NCBI GenBank assembly: GCA_016490735.1
Contig: JAEMWC010000215.1
Coordinates: 107,501-171,500 of the forward strand
DNA from: Pachyseris speciosa
Taxonomy: Eukaryota > Cnidaria > Anthozoa > Scleractinia > Pachyseridae
Direction: 5' to 3'
Length of the DNA stretch: 64,000 nt
Shown: in pieces, positions 19,701 to 31,017 of the stretch
Layout: every line of letters starts with the position of its first letter
How positions within the stretch are numbered: the first letter of the stretch is position 1
Program-made: the position numbers and the translations under genes
Notes under the pieces: model-generated
Told to the model about the DNA's origin: nothing
The model's input: the letters and a program-made list of their open reading frames with translations, nothing else
Database searches by the model: none

Positions 19701-22623
19701 AATGCCTTCTTAGATTAGTGCCCCCCAACAAATGCAACTTAGTTTTCAACCAGTCACTGGTACAGCAAATAACACTGACGCAATAGTTGTTTAATGTCCC
19801 ACATGTAAGCATTGTTTACCAGACTCTTATGGCTACCACAACAGGAAAGCAGCACTTTTCAACTTCAAATATATCGAGTTTTGTTTTACAATGTGTTGAT
19901 ACTTCCTCTTTTTTATATAAACAATATTTATTTCAACATTTGTTACTTACTCTTGATGTCCCATGTGTTTCTGTCAGGTTTGTTGTGGCGCTGGTAAGTT
20001 TCGGCATGTTTATATTCATCTCCCAGCTGGTGGGTGATATTTACATTAACTACATCGTCATGGAGGTTATTACCACCGCTCGGATACCAGTGACGTGGTT
20101 TATTTACTTGAAGTAAGTACTAGGCAATACGAAATCGTTAAGTGGGAAAGGGGAGGGGGCTGGCAATACAGGATGGTCCCACAAGATGTGGCACAGGATG
20201 CAGAGGAGTTCTGTTCGATCGTACACGACAAAGTCTCACGTTGTTAATTCCAAAATATGTTCGCCTTGTACGATAAAGATTGTCGAAATGAAATCCTTTT
20301 GATTTGTGAACGTTTTCTGCTTCCATATCCTTCTATATCCCCCGATCTTGTCTCCCTCATACGGCTTTCCGCCATGTTTACTAGCATATACTGCGTCGAA
20401 CTGACTGGCCAACCTTTTGTAACCGTACGAGCCCAGAGCACTTTGGTCCGCGGTACTTGCAAATAAACATTGCGAAAACCGTACTAGAGAAAGACAGGGG
20501 AATATATAGAAGGATATCAGTGGAAGCAAAAAACGTTCACAAATCAAAAGGATTTCATTTCGACAATCTTTATCGTACAAAGTAAACATATTTTGGAACT
20601 AACAAGGTGAGACTTTGTCGTGTACGACCGAACAGAACTCCTCTGCACCCTGTGGATGTGGTGCCTTTTTATCGTCGTATTGTGCGAATGACTCACGCAA
20701 CATTTTCAAATTCTGCCGAAGTCTAAAACGTCGAAAAACTGAATAGCCGAAAAGATTGAATTAAAATGAAAATATTACAAAGGGGATCTGATATTCTCCC
20801 TGTTTCCGTGTGGTTTCCTAGCAAAGATAGGCCGAGCAAAGGGATTTTTCGATGTTTTGCCTGCGCGAAAAATGGGGCGAGAACAAAACAAATTTAAAAC
20901 ATTTTTTGCTCTCACCCCATTTTTCGCGCGGCCAAAACTTCAAAAATCCCGTTGCTCGGGCTTTATTTGCTTGGAAATCACATGGAAACGCTTGCTACGT
21001 AGGCTACTAACATGTGTCTTTGCACCTGTAAATCTGTGTGTTAATAGAAGGATTCTGTTTATATCTATTAGATTTGGTCGCCGCATATGTCACGGAATTC
21101 TCATGATATTCGTGGGGATTACATTTTTTCTTGTCTTGCTGGTGCACAAAGGTAAAATTGCCAGAATACAAATATGACATTCAATTGTTAATTGTGTAAT
21201 TTCAAAAACAAGTGGAAACTTTTTTAATGAATGCACTGATCTGTTTTGCAGAATCGTCTTTGGCAACGACCGCCCTGTCTATCTTTGGCTACCTTTTAAT
21301 TGACTGCACATGGACCAGTGTTTACCTGATGACCTCAGAAATCTTCCCAACTGTGCTGAGGTAGGTTGCTTTAGGATCTGATTACATGGCGAATTTCAAC
21401 CCGGACCGAAATTTCGCCCCGCCTACAGCGCTGAAATTTTGTTGCGAATACATTGCGAATTTCAGCCCGGGTTCATCCTGGGTGTTAAGGGTGTACCTCT
21501 GATCCATTTCCTTTATCTATTCTATATCCTTCAAATGTGACAGTTATCGAGAAGATTAGAAGATTTTACTGACTCTGTAACTGATATCATGACGAATCAT
21601 GTCTGCTTTAAGGTATAAGTCAACCACAAACCGAGACTACACATCTGTACGATTAAAACATTATCCACATATATCATAAAGCCTAAAGCTTTCTTTTTTC
21701 ATTTCCCTCTTTAGAAACACTGGTCAAGGTACAGGTTCCACAAGTGCTCGTATTGGTGGAATTTTAGCACCATACATCGCTTTGATGGTCAGTAGTAATG
21801 TGATTCGATCCTCCCCCGCCCCTACCTCAACAGTTTCAAATTTGCGTTCGATTCCACTTGGTTCCGTCATGTACAGTGGAATCCGGTTAGTACGAGGCTC
21901 CCACAAGAATTCGACCGTAACTATAGTAACGGGCTATAAATTTCATTGCTGATCTCGTTCAAGTGAGATAAACAAAAATAAAATGTAATCAATGAAAAAT
22001 AACATGGTTATTTGTCTCTTGTCTATTTGGTTTGACCGGCCGTATTAACGAGTTGACCTTATAAAGAAATATATCCATTGGGATTTGAAAATGTGCCCGT
22101 TGACCACATTAACGGGGTGACGGCGCATTTATGGGTTTTTCTTCTGAGAAAATGTATGGGCATTTCTCCGGGATTGAAAAAGGTGGCCGTAATAACGAGT
22201 TGACGGTATTTACGAGGTGACTGCATGGCGGGGTTCCACCGTATTAGTTAGCAATAACCAGGCAATAGCATATGTGCACAGTCAATTTTTTTACTTAGTT
22301 AAAGCGACTAAAACTTGGTAAGACATCTTTTATAACAACTGTACTTTACATCTAGAAATAAAAACTTTCTTTTCTTCTGTTGACAGGGTCAACTGCCGGG
22401 ACTTAGCATTGCTTTCCCAGTCGTTATATTTGCTGTGGTCGCTTTGCTCGCTGGGATATTGATGTACTGGATTCCCGAGACGCTGTTCGCGCCTATGCAT
22501 CAGACCATAGAGGAAGCGGTGGCCGCCAAGGATGATTATGGGATACCTTGTTGTGGAAGGAGGCACAGAAATGAAACCGATGAAAACAAACATGCAGTGG
22601 AGATGGAAGATCGAAAGGCTTGA
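16154..22623 (+). CDS. SLC22-family organic ion transporter, nine coding exons
   Basis: Coding exons: 16154-16432, 17783-17929, 18207-18487, 19387-19629, 19978-20112, 21072-21151, 21252-21360, 21715-21787 and 22387-22623; all junctions are GT-AG and stay in phase, giving about 527 residues, normal for the family. The protein is a major-facilitator membrane carrier related to organic cation/anion and carnitine transporters. Landmarks: first helix LNCLVFAVTNQFSMLVFAF; a short cysteine-rich extracellular loop (CVTQNVTCPAKKCCDDC, with an NVT glycosylation site); EWDLICDR; the loop motif SDAWGRKKC (signature GRR/GRK); VIPESPRWL; KFGRR; TSEIFPTVLRNTGQG; and WIPETL. The first loop (about 40 residues) is shorter than the roughly 100 of vertebrate members. 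The C-terminus is cytosolic and charged. The ATG follows a possible acceptor (CATTTTAG), so a 5' UTR intron is likely; a partial copy of the same start region lies at 16029-16059. Substrate cannot be told. Confidence 0.92.
16433..17782. other. intron 1 of the transporter gene with short CCAAT-containing repeats
   Basis: Around 16713-16800 a 31-bp unit (ATCAACCAATCACATTCAAAG) recurs about three times, followed at 16848-16897 by several TTATCATACC units. At 16922-16950 the segment ACTCCACTCAGTCCTATTACC seen next to the (TTA)n at 5377 appears again. Otherwise unremarkable intron sequence. Confidence 0.5.
18510..18885 (+). mobile_element. 5'-truncated LINE 3' end in intron 3 of the transporter
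   Basis: The plus-strand frame ending at 18749 reads KLSETRYTLRDSVNNLIFPFPRTNF...DMREAKSLTQFKRLVNLHF, the style of the C-terminus of CR1/RTE-like LINE polyproteins, though the usual YSGAxLWNSLP stretch is shortened. The 3' end is A-rich with TTCTATTCTA units (to 18885). It lies in sense orientation in the intron. Confidence 0.6.
20186..20652. repeat. long fold-back repeat in intron 5 of the transporter
   Basis: Arms of about 150 bp (20186-20333 and 20500-20652) are inverted copies: for example GCAGAGGAGTTCTGTTCG, ATCGTACACGACAAAGTCTC and TTTGATTTGTGAACGTTTT recur in complement. The spacer of about 165 bp has no coding capacity. Probably a MITE. Confidence 0.65.
20797..20998. repeat. second fold-back repeat in intron 5
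   Basis: A 200-bp hairpin; GGGATTTTTCGATGTTTTG and GCGCGAAAAATGGGGCGAG on the left pair with CTCACCCCATTTTTCGCGC and CAAAACTTCAAAAATCCC on the right, and pairing continues outward through CCGTGTGGTTTCCTAGCAAA. The loop is under 20 nt. Confidence 0.6.
21874..22241. mobile_element. Tc1/pogo (Tigger-like) non-autonomous element in intron 8
   Basis: Ends CAGTGGAATCCGG (after TA at 21872-21873) and CGGGGTTCCACCG (before TA at 22242-22243) are inverted repeats flanked by TA, as in Tc1/mariner and pogo elements. The interior repeats TAACGAGTTGAC and ACGGGGTGACGG blocks, common in pogo-derived MITEs. No transposase frame is present. Confidence 0.65.
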
Positions 22624-23599
22624 GATCACTAGCTGTGTTTACAAGACTGTTAACGTGTATCAGATAGACTGGAGACCATTCCGGTTACAATAGCCAGTAT
22701 TCCTCGCCTGCCCAATATCATTTTAAATTGACAAATCTAGAAGTCAGTAACAAATGCAATCAGGATTCAATGTTTTTATTTTGAATTTGATTTTTCTTCA
22801 AAGCATGTTTATTGTTTTTTCGTTTCTTTGTCTGTTATCGACGAAAAACAGATATTCATGACAAGATGTATAGCCCCTGAAAACTTCCAACATTTTTGAC
22901 ATGTACGTAATCGTACGCGTTATACAGATGTATATGCCATCTAGTATTAATATCTCCCACAATAACGTCTATTGTAAAAATAAAACACGGGAAAATAAAC
23001 GGTAATATAGTTGGTCGAATGCCAAAACCCAAATCAGCCCTAAACATGGCAGTAGAGCTGAGTTGTTTAACTATAGGGGGATTCATGCTTACAGAACGAA
23101 ACATGTTAGATGTGATTTTGACTCCAGGCAGCTAAAGAGCTAGTAAAATTGAATACATTGTGACATTTTTAGCTCTTTAGGTGTAGTATTCAAGAAGATA
23201 TTGTCTTCAATAAACTGCAAAATTTCTGGGTGGCAAAAGCACTAATGAGCTCAATACATTCTTTGCAAAATTTTGAGTTTTTAAACCCGCGTTGCACAAA
23301 AATTATTTAATACATGAGGCTCATATTCATTGGCAGAGTTATTCATACTATGACCTTTCAATATTCAGAACTGGTTTATTTGTAGCTCCATCAGAAACTG
23401 AATTGTTCATGCTAATGGGGCAAATAATATTGTAAACAAGATTTCCTTTATAGGGTGTAAAATTATTTTTGCTTTCATTTTTGTACGCGAAATGACCCTT
23501 ATTCTGTTTAAAATGGTTGCTGTTGCTCTACGAAGTTGTCCGTCTCTCTCATTCATATCGATCGGAAGTAGCCTGTTTCAGGCTCTGAGAAATTTGGGG
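22624..23599. other. 3' UTR of the transporter and intergenic sequence
   Basis: Several AATAAA signals lie downstream of the transporter stop (for example near 22979, 22994 and 23208); the sequence does not show which is used. No other gene or repeat is recognised before the minisatellite. Confidence 0.45.
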
Positions 23600-24420
23600 C
23601 CAGCGAAGAGCGAAACACTGAGTAACGAAGCAAGGAACGAAGAACCAGCGAAGAGCGAAACACTGAGTAACGAAGCAACGAACGAAGAACCAGCGAAGAG
23701 CGAAACACTGAGTAACGAAGCAACGAACGAAGAACCAGCGAAGAGCGAAACACTGAGTAACGAAACAACGAACGAAGAACCAGCGAAGAGCGAAACACTG
23801 AGTAACGAAGCAACGAACGAAGAACCAGCGAAGAGCGAAACACTGAGTAACGAAGCAACGAACGAAGAACCAGCGAAGAGCGAAACACTGAGTAACGAAA
23901 CAACGAACGAAGAACCAGCGAAGAGCGAAACACTGAGTAACGAAGCAACGAACGAAGAACCAGCGAAGAGCGAAACACTGAGTAACGAAGCAACGAACGA
24001 AGAACCAGCGAAGAGCGAAACACTGAGTAACGAAGCAACGAACGAAGAACCAGCGAAGAGCGAAACACTGAGTAACGAAGCAACGAACGAAGAACCAGCG
24101 AAGAGCGAAACACTGAGTAACGAAGCAACGAACGAAGAACCAGCGAAGAGCGAAACACTGAGTAACGAAGCAACGAACGAAGAACCAGCGAAGAGCGAAA
24201 CACTGAGTAACGAAGCAACGAACGAAGAACCAGCGAAGAGCGAAACACTGAGTAACGAAGCAACGAACGAAGAACCAGCGAAGAGCGAAACACTGAGTAA
24301 CGAAGCAACGAACGAAGAACCAGCGAAGAGCGAAACACTGAGTAACGAAGCAACGAACGAAGAACCAGCGAAGAGCGAAACACTGAGTAACGAAGCAACG
24401 AACGAAGAACCAGCGAAGAA
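23600..24420 (+). repeat. 45-bp minisatellite, 18 copies
   Basis: Eighteen tandem 45-bp units (start CCAGCGAAGAGCGAAACACT) plus an 11-bp partial unit, with almost no divergence except a few G/A changes. Because 45 is a multiple of three and the unit has no stop codons in one plus and all three minus frames, long open frames of 300-380 residues appear on both strands. The plus frame repeats a 15-residue unit (AKSETLSNEATNEEP). There is no credible flanking coding sequence, so I treat it as a satellite, not a gene. The unit is itself built from CGAA-rich sub-repeats. Confidence 0.92.
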
Positions 24421-25494
24421 AATCGAAAATTTTCTTCGCTTGTTCTCGCGCGGTCGCAACAAATGTGAGAGGCCTGGAAGCGAAAACATGAGACGCTGCT
24501 GGCATCAAGATAACCAAAGTATAGCACCAAACAGAATACAGCAAAGTTCCGCTTATAAGCCCTGGGCTTATACAATTTTCTTAATGGGTTTTAGGAGGGG
24601 CTTATATCCCGGAGGGCTTATAACCGGAATAAAATAAAACGTGTCAAAACGATCTATAGTGGTGTTGATAGTGCTGATGGAAATACGTTTTCCATGTACT
24701 GGTTTTAAATTTGGATACAAAACACTGAACAGTTACTAGAGGGGGCTTATAATCGAATGTATTATTTGTTTACAGGTAGATGGGCCTATAACGGAGAGTG
24801 CTTACAAATGGGGGGTGGGGAGGGGGCTTATAAGGTGCAGTTTACGGTAAGGGATTGCGATTGGTATTTTAAACACAGAAGTTACGCAAAAAAAAAATCG
24901 GTTTGTTAAATGAGATGGGTGATCACTTTTTCAAATCTCAGAATACCTCGGTTAGGCAGAAAATTAAAAGTGTTGGTCTCACCAGGTCATCTCGTAAATT
25001 GTGGAATTGCCCATTCGCGCCATCACCTAGAATAAGCAGGGAAGTGATTATCATGCCAATGTATATTTATCCCTTAATACTAGCGGGTCTTCTCTACCAT
25101 TGCATACTATCCCATTAATATTTTTCAAAATGCATATTTGTAAAATAGCCAATTTTGGTAAGTTCAACTGATCGTATTTTTCTGCACTCTCAATAATCAT
25201 TTCGACTGAGTGAAAACCTCTAGCGGTCATTTCATCAAGAAGTTTAAATTTATTTAGTGCGTAAATTTATCGCTAAAATAATTAATTCATGATCTTGTTC
25301 TGAATGAAAATAGGGTGCTAAAAGGTACAAATTAACAATTACTATACTATTATAATTTATACTATTTCTGATAAGAAGTTTTTCATCACTGTCAGGGATC
25401 ATCACTGTCACTGTCACGGTCATCACTGTCAGGGAGTGAAATAATCAAAATCTACTGTTCCAGGCTACGTACGGAAGGTGTAACCACTGATCAA
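24421..25494. other. intergenic, minor repeats only
   Basis: GGGCTTATA-type motifs recur between 24550 and 24840 and a short CATCACTGTCAGGG repeat lies at 25384-25436. No exon recognised. Confidence 0.45.
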
Positions 25495-27570
25495 CTACTT
25501 GTACTTAAAGGAACATCTGCGACCACAACGCGACTGCGATAAGTGTGAAGGAACGAGACCAAGAGAAATGCCAGCTGCATCATTCAGTTGTAAAGGATTG
25601 TTTGAATTGACTGCCAGCGTCTCGGATTGATCGCAGAATTTATCAGAACAGGAAGCCAAACACTTCATCCAAACACTGGATCCGTGAACCTCTAGCGGCA
25701 CCTTTCCTTCTGCTACGGCAAAGGCAAACGCCTGGATAGTCTGGTTGAAGTTAACGAATTGGCTGAATGTGGTGACGAGGCCTAGAGCCTTTTTGTCTGC
25801 CAGGACGATGATTATGTAAAAGCCGTCTGGATCACCATGGTGTGTTTCATTGTCCGCGTGGGCAATCCAGTCCATAACATCCAAATCCCACTTTAAGGCT
25901 TTGGCAATCGCTGAACCAATCCCATCTACGAACCGAGTGTGAGCGTCGTCTTTCGGAAGGGGGTCAGAGCTACGCCTACTTCTTTGTTTGAGCTTCTCAA
26001 TTTTCAGTTTAGTGACCTGGATTGGACTTCGTATTCCTAGCTTAAAGGCCTGTCCAAACGGTAAATGTTTTACGGTAAAACATGCTAAAACATGTTTATG
26101 GGTAAAACATGTCTATGTTTTACAGAGTGGCCAAACGGCATAAAACATCTTAAAACATGTTTTATCAAAACAAGTACTAATCTACAGAAGCACGACTAAG
26201 CTGCGAACGCAGACCAATTATCTTGATCTCAGCAATCAGTATGTCAAGTTCTTCCTGAATTTTCTCATAAGTTTTGTCACGCTTATCGTTCATGTGATAG
26301 TCCGGTAATAGTCTTTATTAAATGTCCCAAAGACAGGCGCTTTCCTCAAACATATCGAGTCGAGAAGAATGTCCGTCTCTTCGTCACTCCATCTTCTTGT
26401 ACTAGCTTTATTTCCTTTCCGCTTTGGTGTAGGCTTATCTTCGATAACATTTTCTGACAGATCGACTAAAACGTCCTCTTCGTTCGCCATATTGAGAGAA
26501 ATGAGCGCGTGGCGCGACATCGCATCCATGGATACAAACAGAGTCAGCACGCATACGCGCATCAAACATGTTTTATGCATCTGTCCAAACGCGTAAAACA
26601 TCGCTCACCAAACACGAGAACAAAAGAAATGTTTTATCGAATGTTTGAAAGAGTTCAAATCTTACCCAACGCGTTAAAACATGTTTAAACACCACAAAAC
26701 AAGGTGGCCAAACGGAAAAATGTTTTGCTACCCTACAATGTTTTAGCATGTTTTACCGTAAAACATTTACCGTTTGGACAGGCCTTAAAGCATTTTGGAA
26801 TCTGGCTTGAAACGCAACATTTACTTCCTATGTTCCACATCCCTTTAATCGATTCCCACGCGGTGTCCAACTCAGTGAAGGATCCTTTGATGGTCCAAAA
26901 GATCTTGAAGTATTCCGAGCAATCGAGATCACAGATCGACGGCGCAGCTTTGTCAGGATTTAGTTAGCATGGCGTATGAGATGCAAACGCTGTCTCTCTT
27001 ATCATTTCACACGATGGGTGCTGCCAAGGTCGCAGTAACGGCACTAGAGCCACCTGAAGGCACTTGCGGACAGCATCCACCCATTTCTGTCCACCTGCAT
27101 TGAAAAACGCATACCGCTTATCGTACAGCTTGCAGAACTTCTCAGCGTATCTAATCGCGTACACATTGCTGGTAGCTTCACATGGGTACTTCTGTTCCAA
27201 GCAGTTGCGGTACCAGTCGCAAGAGTCTCCAGATGGACTGTAGCACTCTGCAGGCAGAGAGTTATTGATTTGTGTTGTGAATAAGCTGGGGTTGCAGAAG
27301 CAGTCTTTGGTCACTGGGCCATTGTCTTTGTTGTGTACCTCGAGCATGCACTGGTACCAGCAATAGGTTTTAAGGCGATCAACACATTCGTATTTGTGGC
27401 TACCTTTTTTGTTGGATGTAGGCATTGGTGAGGCATGTTGCCCACTGGTATTGGTTATCATACCTTGATATCTGAACACAGCCAGTTGCCGCCGAGGGAC
27501 CAGAATCTTTGTCGCACTGGGTGGTCCGTCCATGTTGCACAAACAACAATAGTGCAAGTAACGACAACAT
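25495..27570 (-). pseudogene. broken gene for a secreted cysteine-rich protein (copy 1)
   Basis: Homologous along its length to the gene at 41955-43271. It starts MLSLLALLLFVQHGRTTQC (signal peptide), then CLTNAY, CWYQCMLEVHNKD, CYSPSGDSCDWYRNC, AEKFCKLYD, KWVDAVRKCLQ, CDLDCSEYFKIFW, FVDGIGSAIAKAL and VMDWIAHAD. At least three lesions break it: a frameshift in an A/T run at 27405-27410; TAA replacing the conserved Tyr codon after TPC at 26966-26964; and a 740-bp Harbinger-type insertion at 26046-26785. The C-terminal part after NDAAG also seems to have lost frame relative to copy 2. Removing the insertion and one TAA restores the local frame. The spacing of Cys and aromatic residues (G-x-x-W-V-x-x-V-x-K-C) faintly recalls stanniocalcin, but I do not claim that family. 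Confidence 0.8.
26046..26785. mobile_element. Harbinger-type non-autonomous element inside the pseudogene
   Basis: Ends AGGCCTGTCCAAACGGTAAA and its reverse complement, flanked by TAA duplications (26043-26045 and 26786-26788), match the three-base TWA target of PIF/Harbinger. Subterminal AAAACATG motifs recur on both sides. A minus-strand frame (about 26505-26290) encodes an acidic N-terminus followed by RRWSDEETDILLDSI, a Myb/SANT/trihelix-like start as in the second protein of Harbinger elements. The transposase is absent. Confidence 0.8.
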
Positions 27571-28507
27571 CTCAATTCTGCTAAAGAAAGAAGAAAAATA
27601 AGTAAACCAAATTATACAAATAGGACTGTATTTTATTAGTGTGCAATTTTGAGTTGGCAGATTGATCCTTCTCGTCTGCACTGTCCTCGGCTTTGTTCTT
27701 CTGACCTTTTGGGGCATCTTACTTTAGACAAGTTACAGATGTAAGATTTTAAAATGAAAGCTGTGAACACTGTGTGAAGCAGACATAGCGCTTAAGAAAC
27801 AAGATCGGACGAACCATTCAGACCATTCCTCTATCTATTATTTGCCTCAAGTCCGATTCAGGCCTTGGCTGCAAGTTTTGAAGTGAACAAGAGGCTACAA
27901 TTAGCCTAAACTCGGGCTTGCAAAAAACAGCATTGTATCAACATATATCCTCCTAAAATCACAAACTTGCTTTACAGCTCAACCATTAAGAACAATAATT
28001 ATAACACTTGTAAAAAAGAAGCAGAAAAAGAGAAACGAAAAAAAAGCCCGCGATATATGCCACTAATAGATATTGAACCCGGGTTAGCTGAGTCAGAGGC
28101 AGGAACAATGACCTCTTGGCCACAGAGGTTCATTGCAATGTAATATGATAAAATAGTGTATTGATTCCAAAAAACTAAGCACACTTGTTTTCGCTTCAAT
28201 GGATATTTGTTTGAGAAAGAAAGCGCTTATCGAACGATGTAGTTTTATTTCGCATAAATGTTAATGGGGTCCCTGTGAAATGTGAGGAGAAAAATAATCA
28301 ACAGAGTGAAACTGTTTACAAATACGTCAATCCAGGGTCATTTGAAACATACGAAAGCCGAACCTTTCATGTCACGCAGGTAAAAACTAATCGCTTATGA
28401 TTCAAAAACTGAGCTACTGTGCGATAAACTACCTGTCAAATTCTCAGGGGTGTGTGATATCCCGTACTTGAGTTATTGAACAAAATGTACATCTCAATGG
28501 AGCGGAC

Positions 28508-29064
28508 GGTATCGCTCAACCGACAGATACACTGCTAAACTGGGTTGTTGTTGTCGGTCTTTGCCGACAACAACAACCCACCATAGCAGGCAATTCTAGT
28601 TCTCAGCTGTGTAATCTTTTCCACTTCACTTTATATTTCATCTTCTGACTGCTGCAGTCCACAACGAACATCCACAACTGAATCACTTCTCGTAGAGCTC
28701 TGTAGTAGCTTGGAATATAGCATCATTCTTGATCACTTTCCTTATAGTAGTCCACAGTAGCTTGGGTTATAATGGTTATAGCCAGTATATCAGTTATTGG
28801 GGAGGGCTTGCGCCCTGCCACCACAACCAACAATAATCGCTTTCTAGCGGAATCCTTATATACAATTAATTAATATTCTAGAACCTTCTAGGAGCTTCTA
28901 ACACAACTATTTATGTAGCATTACATCGTAATTAAATCATTCAGTAGAATGTTCTAAATTGTTCTGTAGCGTGACAAGAGAAGGTTCTGGTACAAACATT
29001 GTGTGACTCAACATTCTAGAAATTACCAGAAACTTAGTATTTACAATCGCTCTCCATAACAACG
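28508..29064. mobile_element. insertion in repeat A carrying heat-shock-element motifs
   Basis: Copies of repeat A at 14385 and 29895 read ATGGAGCGGATACGGGGAAC across this point, while here about 555 bp separate GGAGCGGA from CGGGGAAACACGG. The insert contains a 16-bp hairpin (GGGTTGTTGTTGTCGG, loop TCTTTG, complement) at about 28542-28579 and an array of heat-shock elements. No frame is coding. It may be a solo LTR or MITE; ends are not resolved. Confidence 0.55.
28876..29031. promoter_or_regulatory. cluster of heat-shock-element-like motifs
   Basis: At 28876-28898 five pentamers alternate with exact 5-bp spacing: TTC-TA-GAA-CC-TTC-TA-GGA-GC-TTC (one mismatch). Further inverted pairs are GAATGTTC (28947-28954), GAAGGTTC (28980-28987) and TTCTAGAA (29014-29021) with an in-phase GAA at 29029. 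This matches the known binding pattern of heat shock factor (alternating nGAAn). Function is inferred from pattern only. Confidence 0.5.
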
Positions 29065-29385
29065 GGGAAACACGGCAGTCCATCTGGAGTTAAGTTTGAT
29101 CATGTTACAAGCTTTCTTCTCGCCGTTGAACTTGCAAACATTCGCATAGACACTTCTCTTAACATATTGGTTTTTGAGACTTCAAAAGACACAAGGTGAA
29201 TCGACGTTTTCCGATACGTGACAACAGGCATCATTCTTGCTGTTGTGAGTTGTTCTCTATAGTTAGTGCTTGCGCAGAAACGCCGGAAGTGAGCTTTGTG
29301 GATGAAACTCGACGACGAAGAAAAAGAAGAACCGTCGACAATTTTAGATTCGGGCGACCCGCGAGACGCGGGAAGCCCGAGTAAA

Positions 29386-30561
29386 TATTTCTAAACGAAC
29401 AAGAAAAAGAGAAACAGAAAAAAAGTAGCCCGTGATATATACCACTAAAAGATATCGAACCCGGGTTAGCTGCGTAACAGGCAGGAACAATGACCTTTAG
29501 GTAGATAAAAAAAGTGTATTGATTCCAAAAAACTTCGCTTCGATGGATAATTGTTTGAGAAAGGAAACGCTTATCGAACGATGTAGGATTTTTTCGCATA
29601 AACGTTAATGGAGTCTCGGTGAAATGTGAGTAGAAAATTAATTAGCAGAGTTAAACTGTTTACAAATACGTCAATCCAGGGTCATTTGAAACACAAGAAA
29701 GGAACGTTTCTCGGACAGTTTCAAGTCACGCAAGTACATTTGTAAAAACTAATCGCTTATCATTCAAAAATTAAAGTCCAGAAATTGAGATATTGTGGGA
29801 AAATAGTAAATAAACTACCTGTCAAAGTCTCAGGGGTGTGCGATATCCCGTACTTGAGTTATTCAACAAAATGTACGTCTCAATGGAGCGGATACGGGGA
29901 ACACGGCAGTCCATCTGGAGTTAAATTTTGGTCATGTTAAAAGCTTTCTTCTCGCAGTTGAACTTGCAAACATTCGTATAGACACTTCTCTTAACATATT
30001 AGTTGTTCATACTTCAAAGACACAAGGTGAATCGACGTTTTCCGATACGTGACAACAGGCACTCGGTCGTGAATGGTCAAACTCCCTTTGTCTGTAGTCT
30101 CTAATTTTTGGCGCTCCCCTCGCGTCGCGTCTCCTCGCAACTTCGCGCGCGCACGTGTCTTTCGCCCGCCCCACAATCCATCGCTAAAATTAGAGACTAC
30201 TCGCAGTCTACAAAATGTACATCTCAATGAAGCAGACACGAGGAAACAAGGCAGTCCATCTGGAGTTAAGTTTACTCATGTTAAAAGCTTTCTTCTCGCC
30301 GTTGAACTTGCAAACATTCGCATAGACACTTCTCTTAACATATTGTTTGTTCAGACTTCAAAAGACACAAGGTGAATCAACATTTTCCGATACGTGACAA
30401 CAGGCATCATTCTTGCTGTTGTGAGTTGTTAAAAATAGTTAGCGCTTGCGCAGAAACGCCGGAAGTGAGCTTTGTGGATGAAACTCGACGACGAAGAAAA
30501 AGAAAAACCGTCGGTAATTTTAGACCCGGGCGACCCGCGAGACGCGGGAAGCCCGAGTAAT
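29386..30561 (+). mobile_element. dispersed repeat A, copy 3 (lacks the left end)
   Basis: Directly abuts copy 2 and starts within the element (ATATTTCTAAACGAACAAG), ending again in GCGGGAAGCCCGAG. It has the internal duplication plus the GC-rich MITE at about 30078-30212, as copy 1 does. Confidence 0.65.
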
Positions 30562-30828
30562 AAACGTATCCATCTATCATCTATCAAATAATGAAGTCAA
30601 ATCTCAGTAGCCCCTGACAATAGGGTGAGCCCGATCCATATTATTTGGGTGCTCGTGGTTCACGCAACGTTATTTTCCCTCGTCGTTCTTACGGCAAAAA
30701 TTGACAATTAAAGCCCATCGAACAGCTAATTTGCAAACCTCCCCATCGGCCTCCCATAGATCAACCCCCAAGATTGCAGCCTTTAGAAGGCGCTGTTTCA
30801 GTGCAGTTCACAAAAGGAATCAGTAGCT

Positions 30829-31017
30829 ATGCAAAAACTCAACGTTCGTTCGGCGTGTGTGATTTTTGTAACTTTGCTCCTGGTTTGTCTGGCTGACTAC
30901 AAAGCGGTTCATATTTTTGGCCTTTGTAGACAGTTTGCCGTGACTTGTACCAAACAAACACTACGTAACGATCTTTGCCTCTTGCAAATAACGTCTACCT
31001 TTTACATGTGCCACTGA
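30829..31017 (+). CDS. possible small secreted peptide or signal-peptide exon
   Basis: A 62-residue frame begins MQKLNVRSACVIFVTLLLVC, a good signal-peptide profile, followed by a short mature part with four cysteines (C-x6-C-x9-C-x9-C by count). No family is recognised, no promoter or splice context is convincing, and short frames of this kind arise by chance. Recorded as a weak candidate only. Confidence 0.2.
   Translation: MQKLNVRSACVIFVTLLLVCLADYKAVHIFGLCRQFAVTCTKQTLRNDLCLLQITSTFYMCH

Larger units (their letters stand above)
27885..29385 (+). mobile_element. dispersed repeat A, copy 2
   Basis: Begins AACAAGAGGCTACAATTAGC and ends GCGGGAAGCCCGAG; ACTCGGGCTT near the left and AAGCCCGAGT at the right form short inverted ends. 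It contains the same ordered blocks as 13603-15045, interrupted by an insertion at about 28508-29064. Confidence 0.65.

Noticed and set aside
23600..24420. Regular repeat array as a CRISPR
   Set aside because: Units are contiguous with no unique spacers, and the context is animal nuclear DNA.
23549..24575. Three long minus-strand frames (303-340 residues) and one plus frame over the minisatellite
   Set aside because: They arise only because the 45-bp unit has no stops in these frames; no flanking coding sequence or splice context supports a protein.
30829..31017. A confident small secreted toxin-like peptide
   Set aside because: Signal-like N-terminus only; cysteine spacing matches no family I know and there is no supporting context. 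Kept only as a weak candidate.
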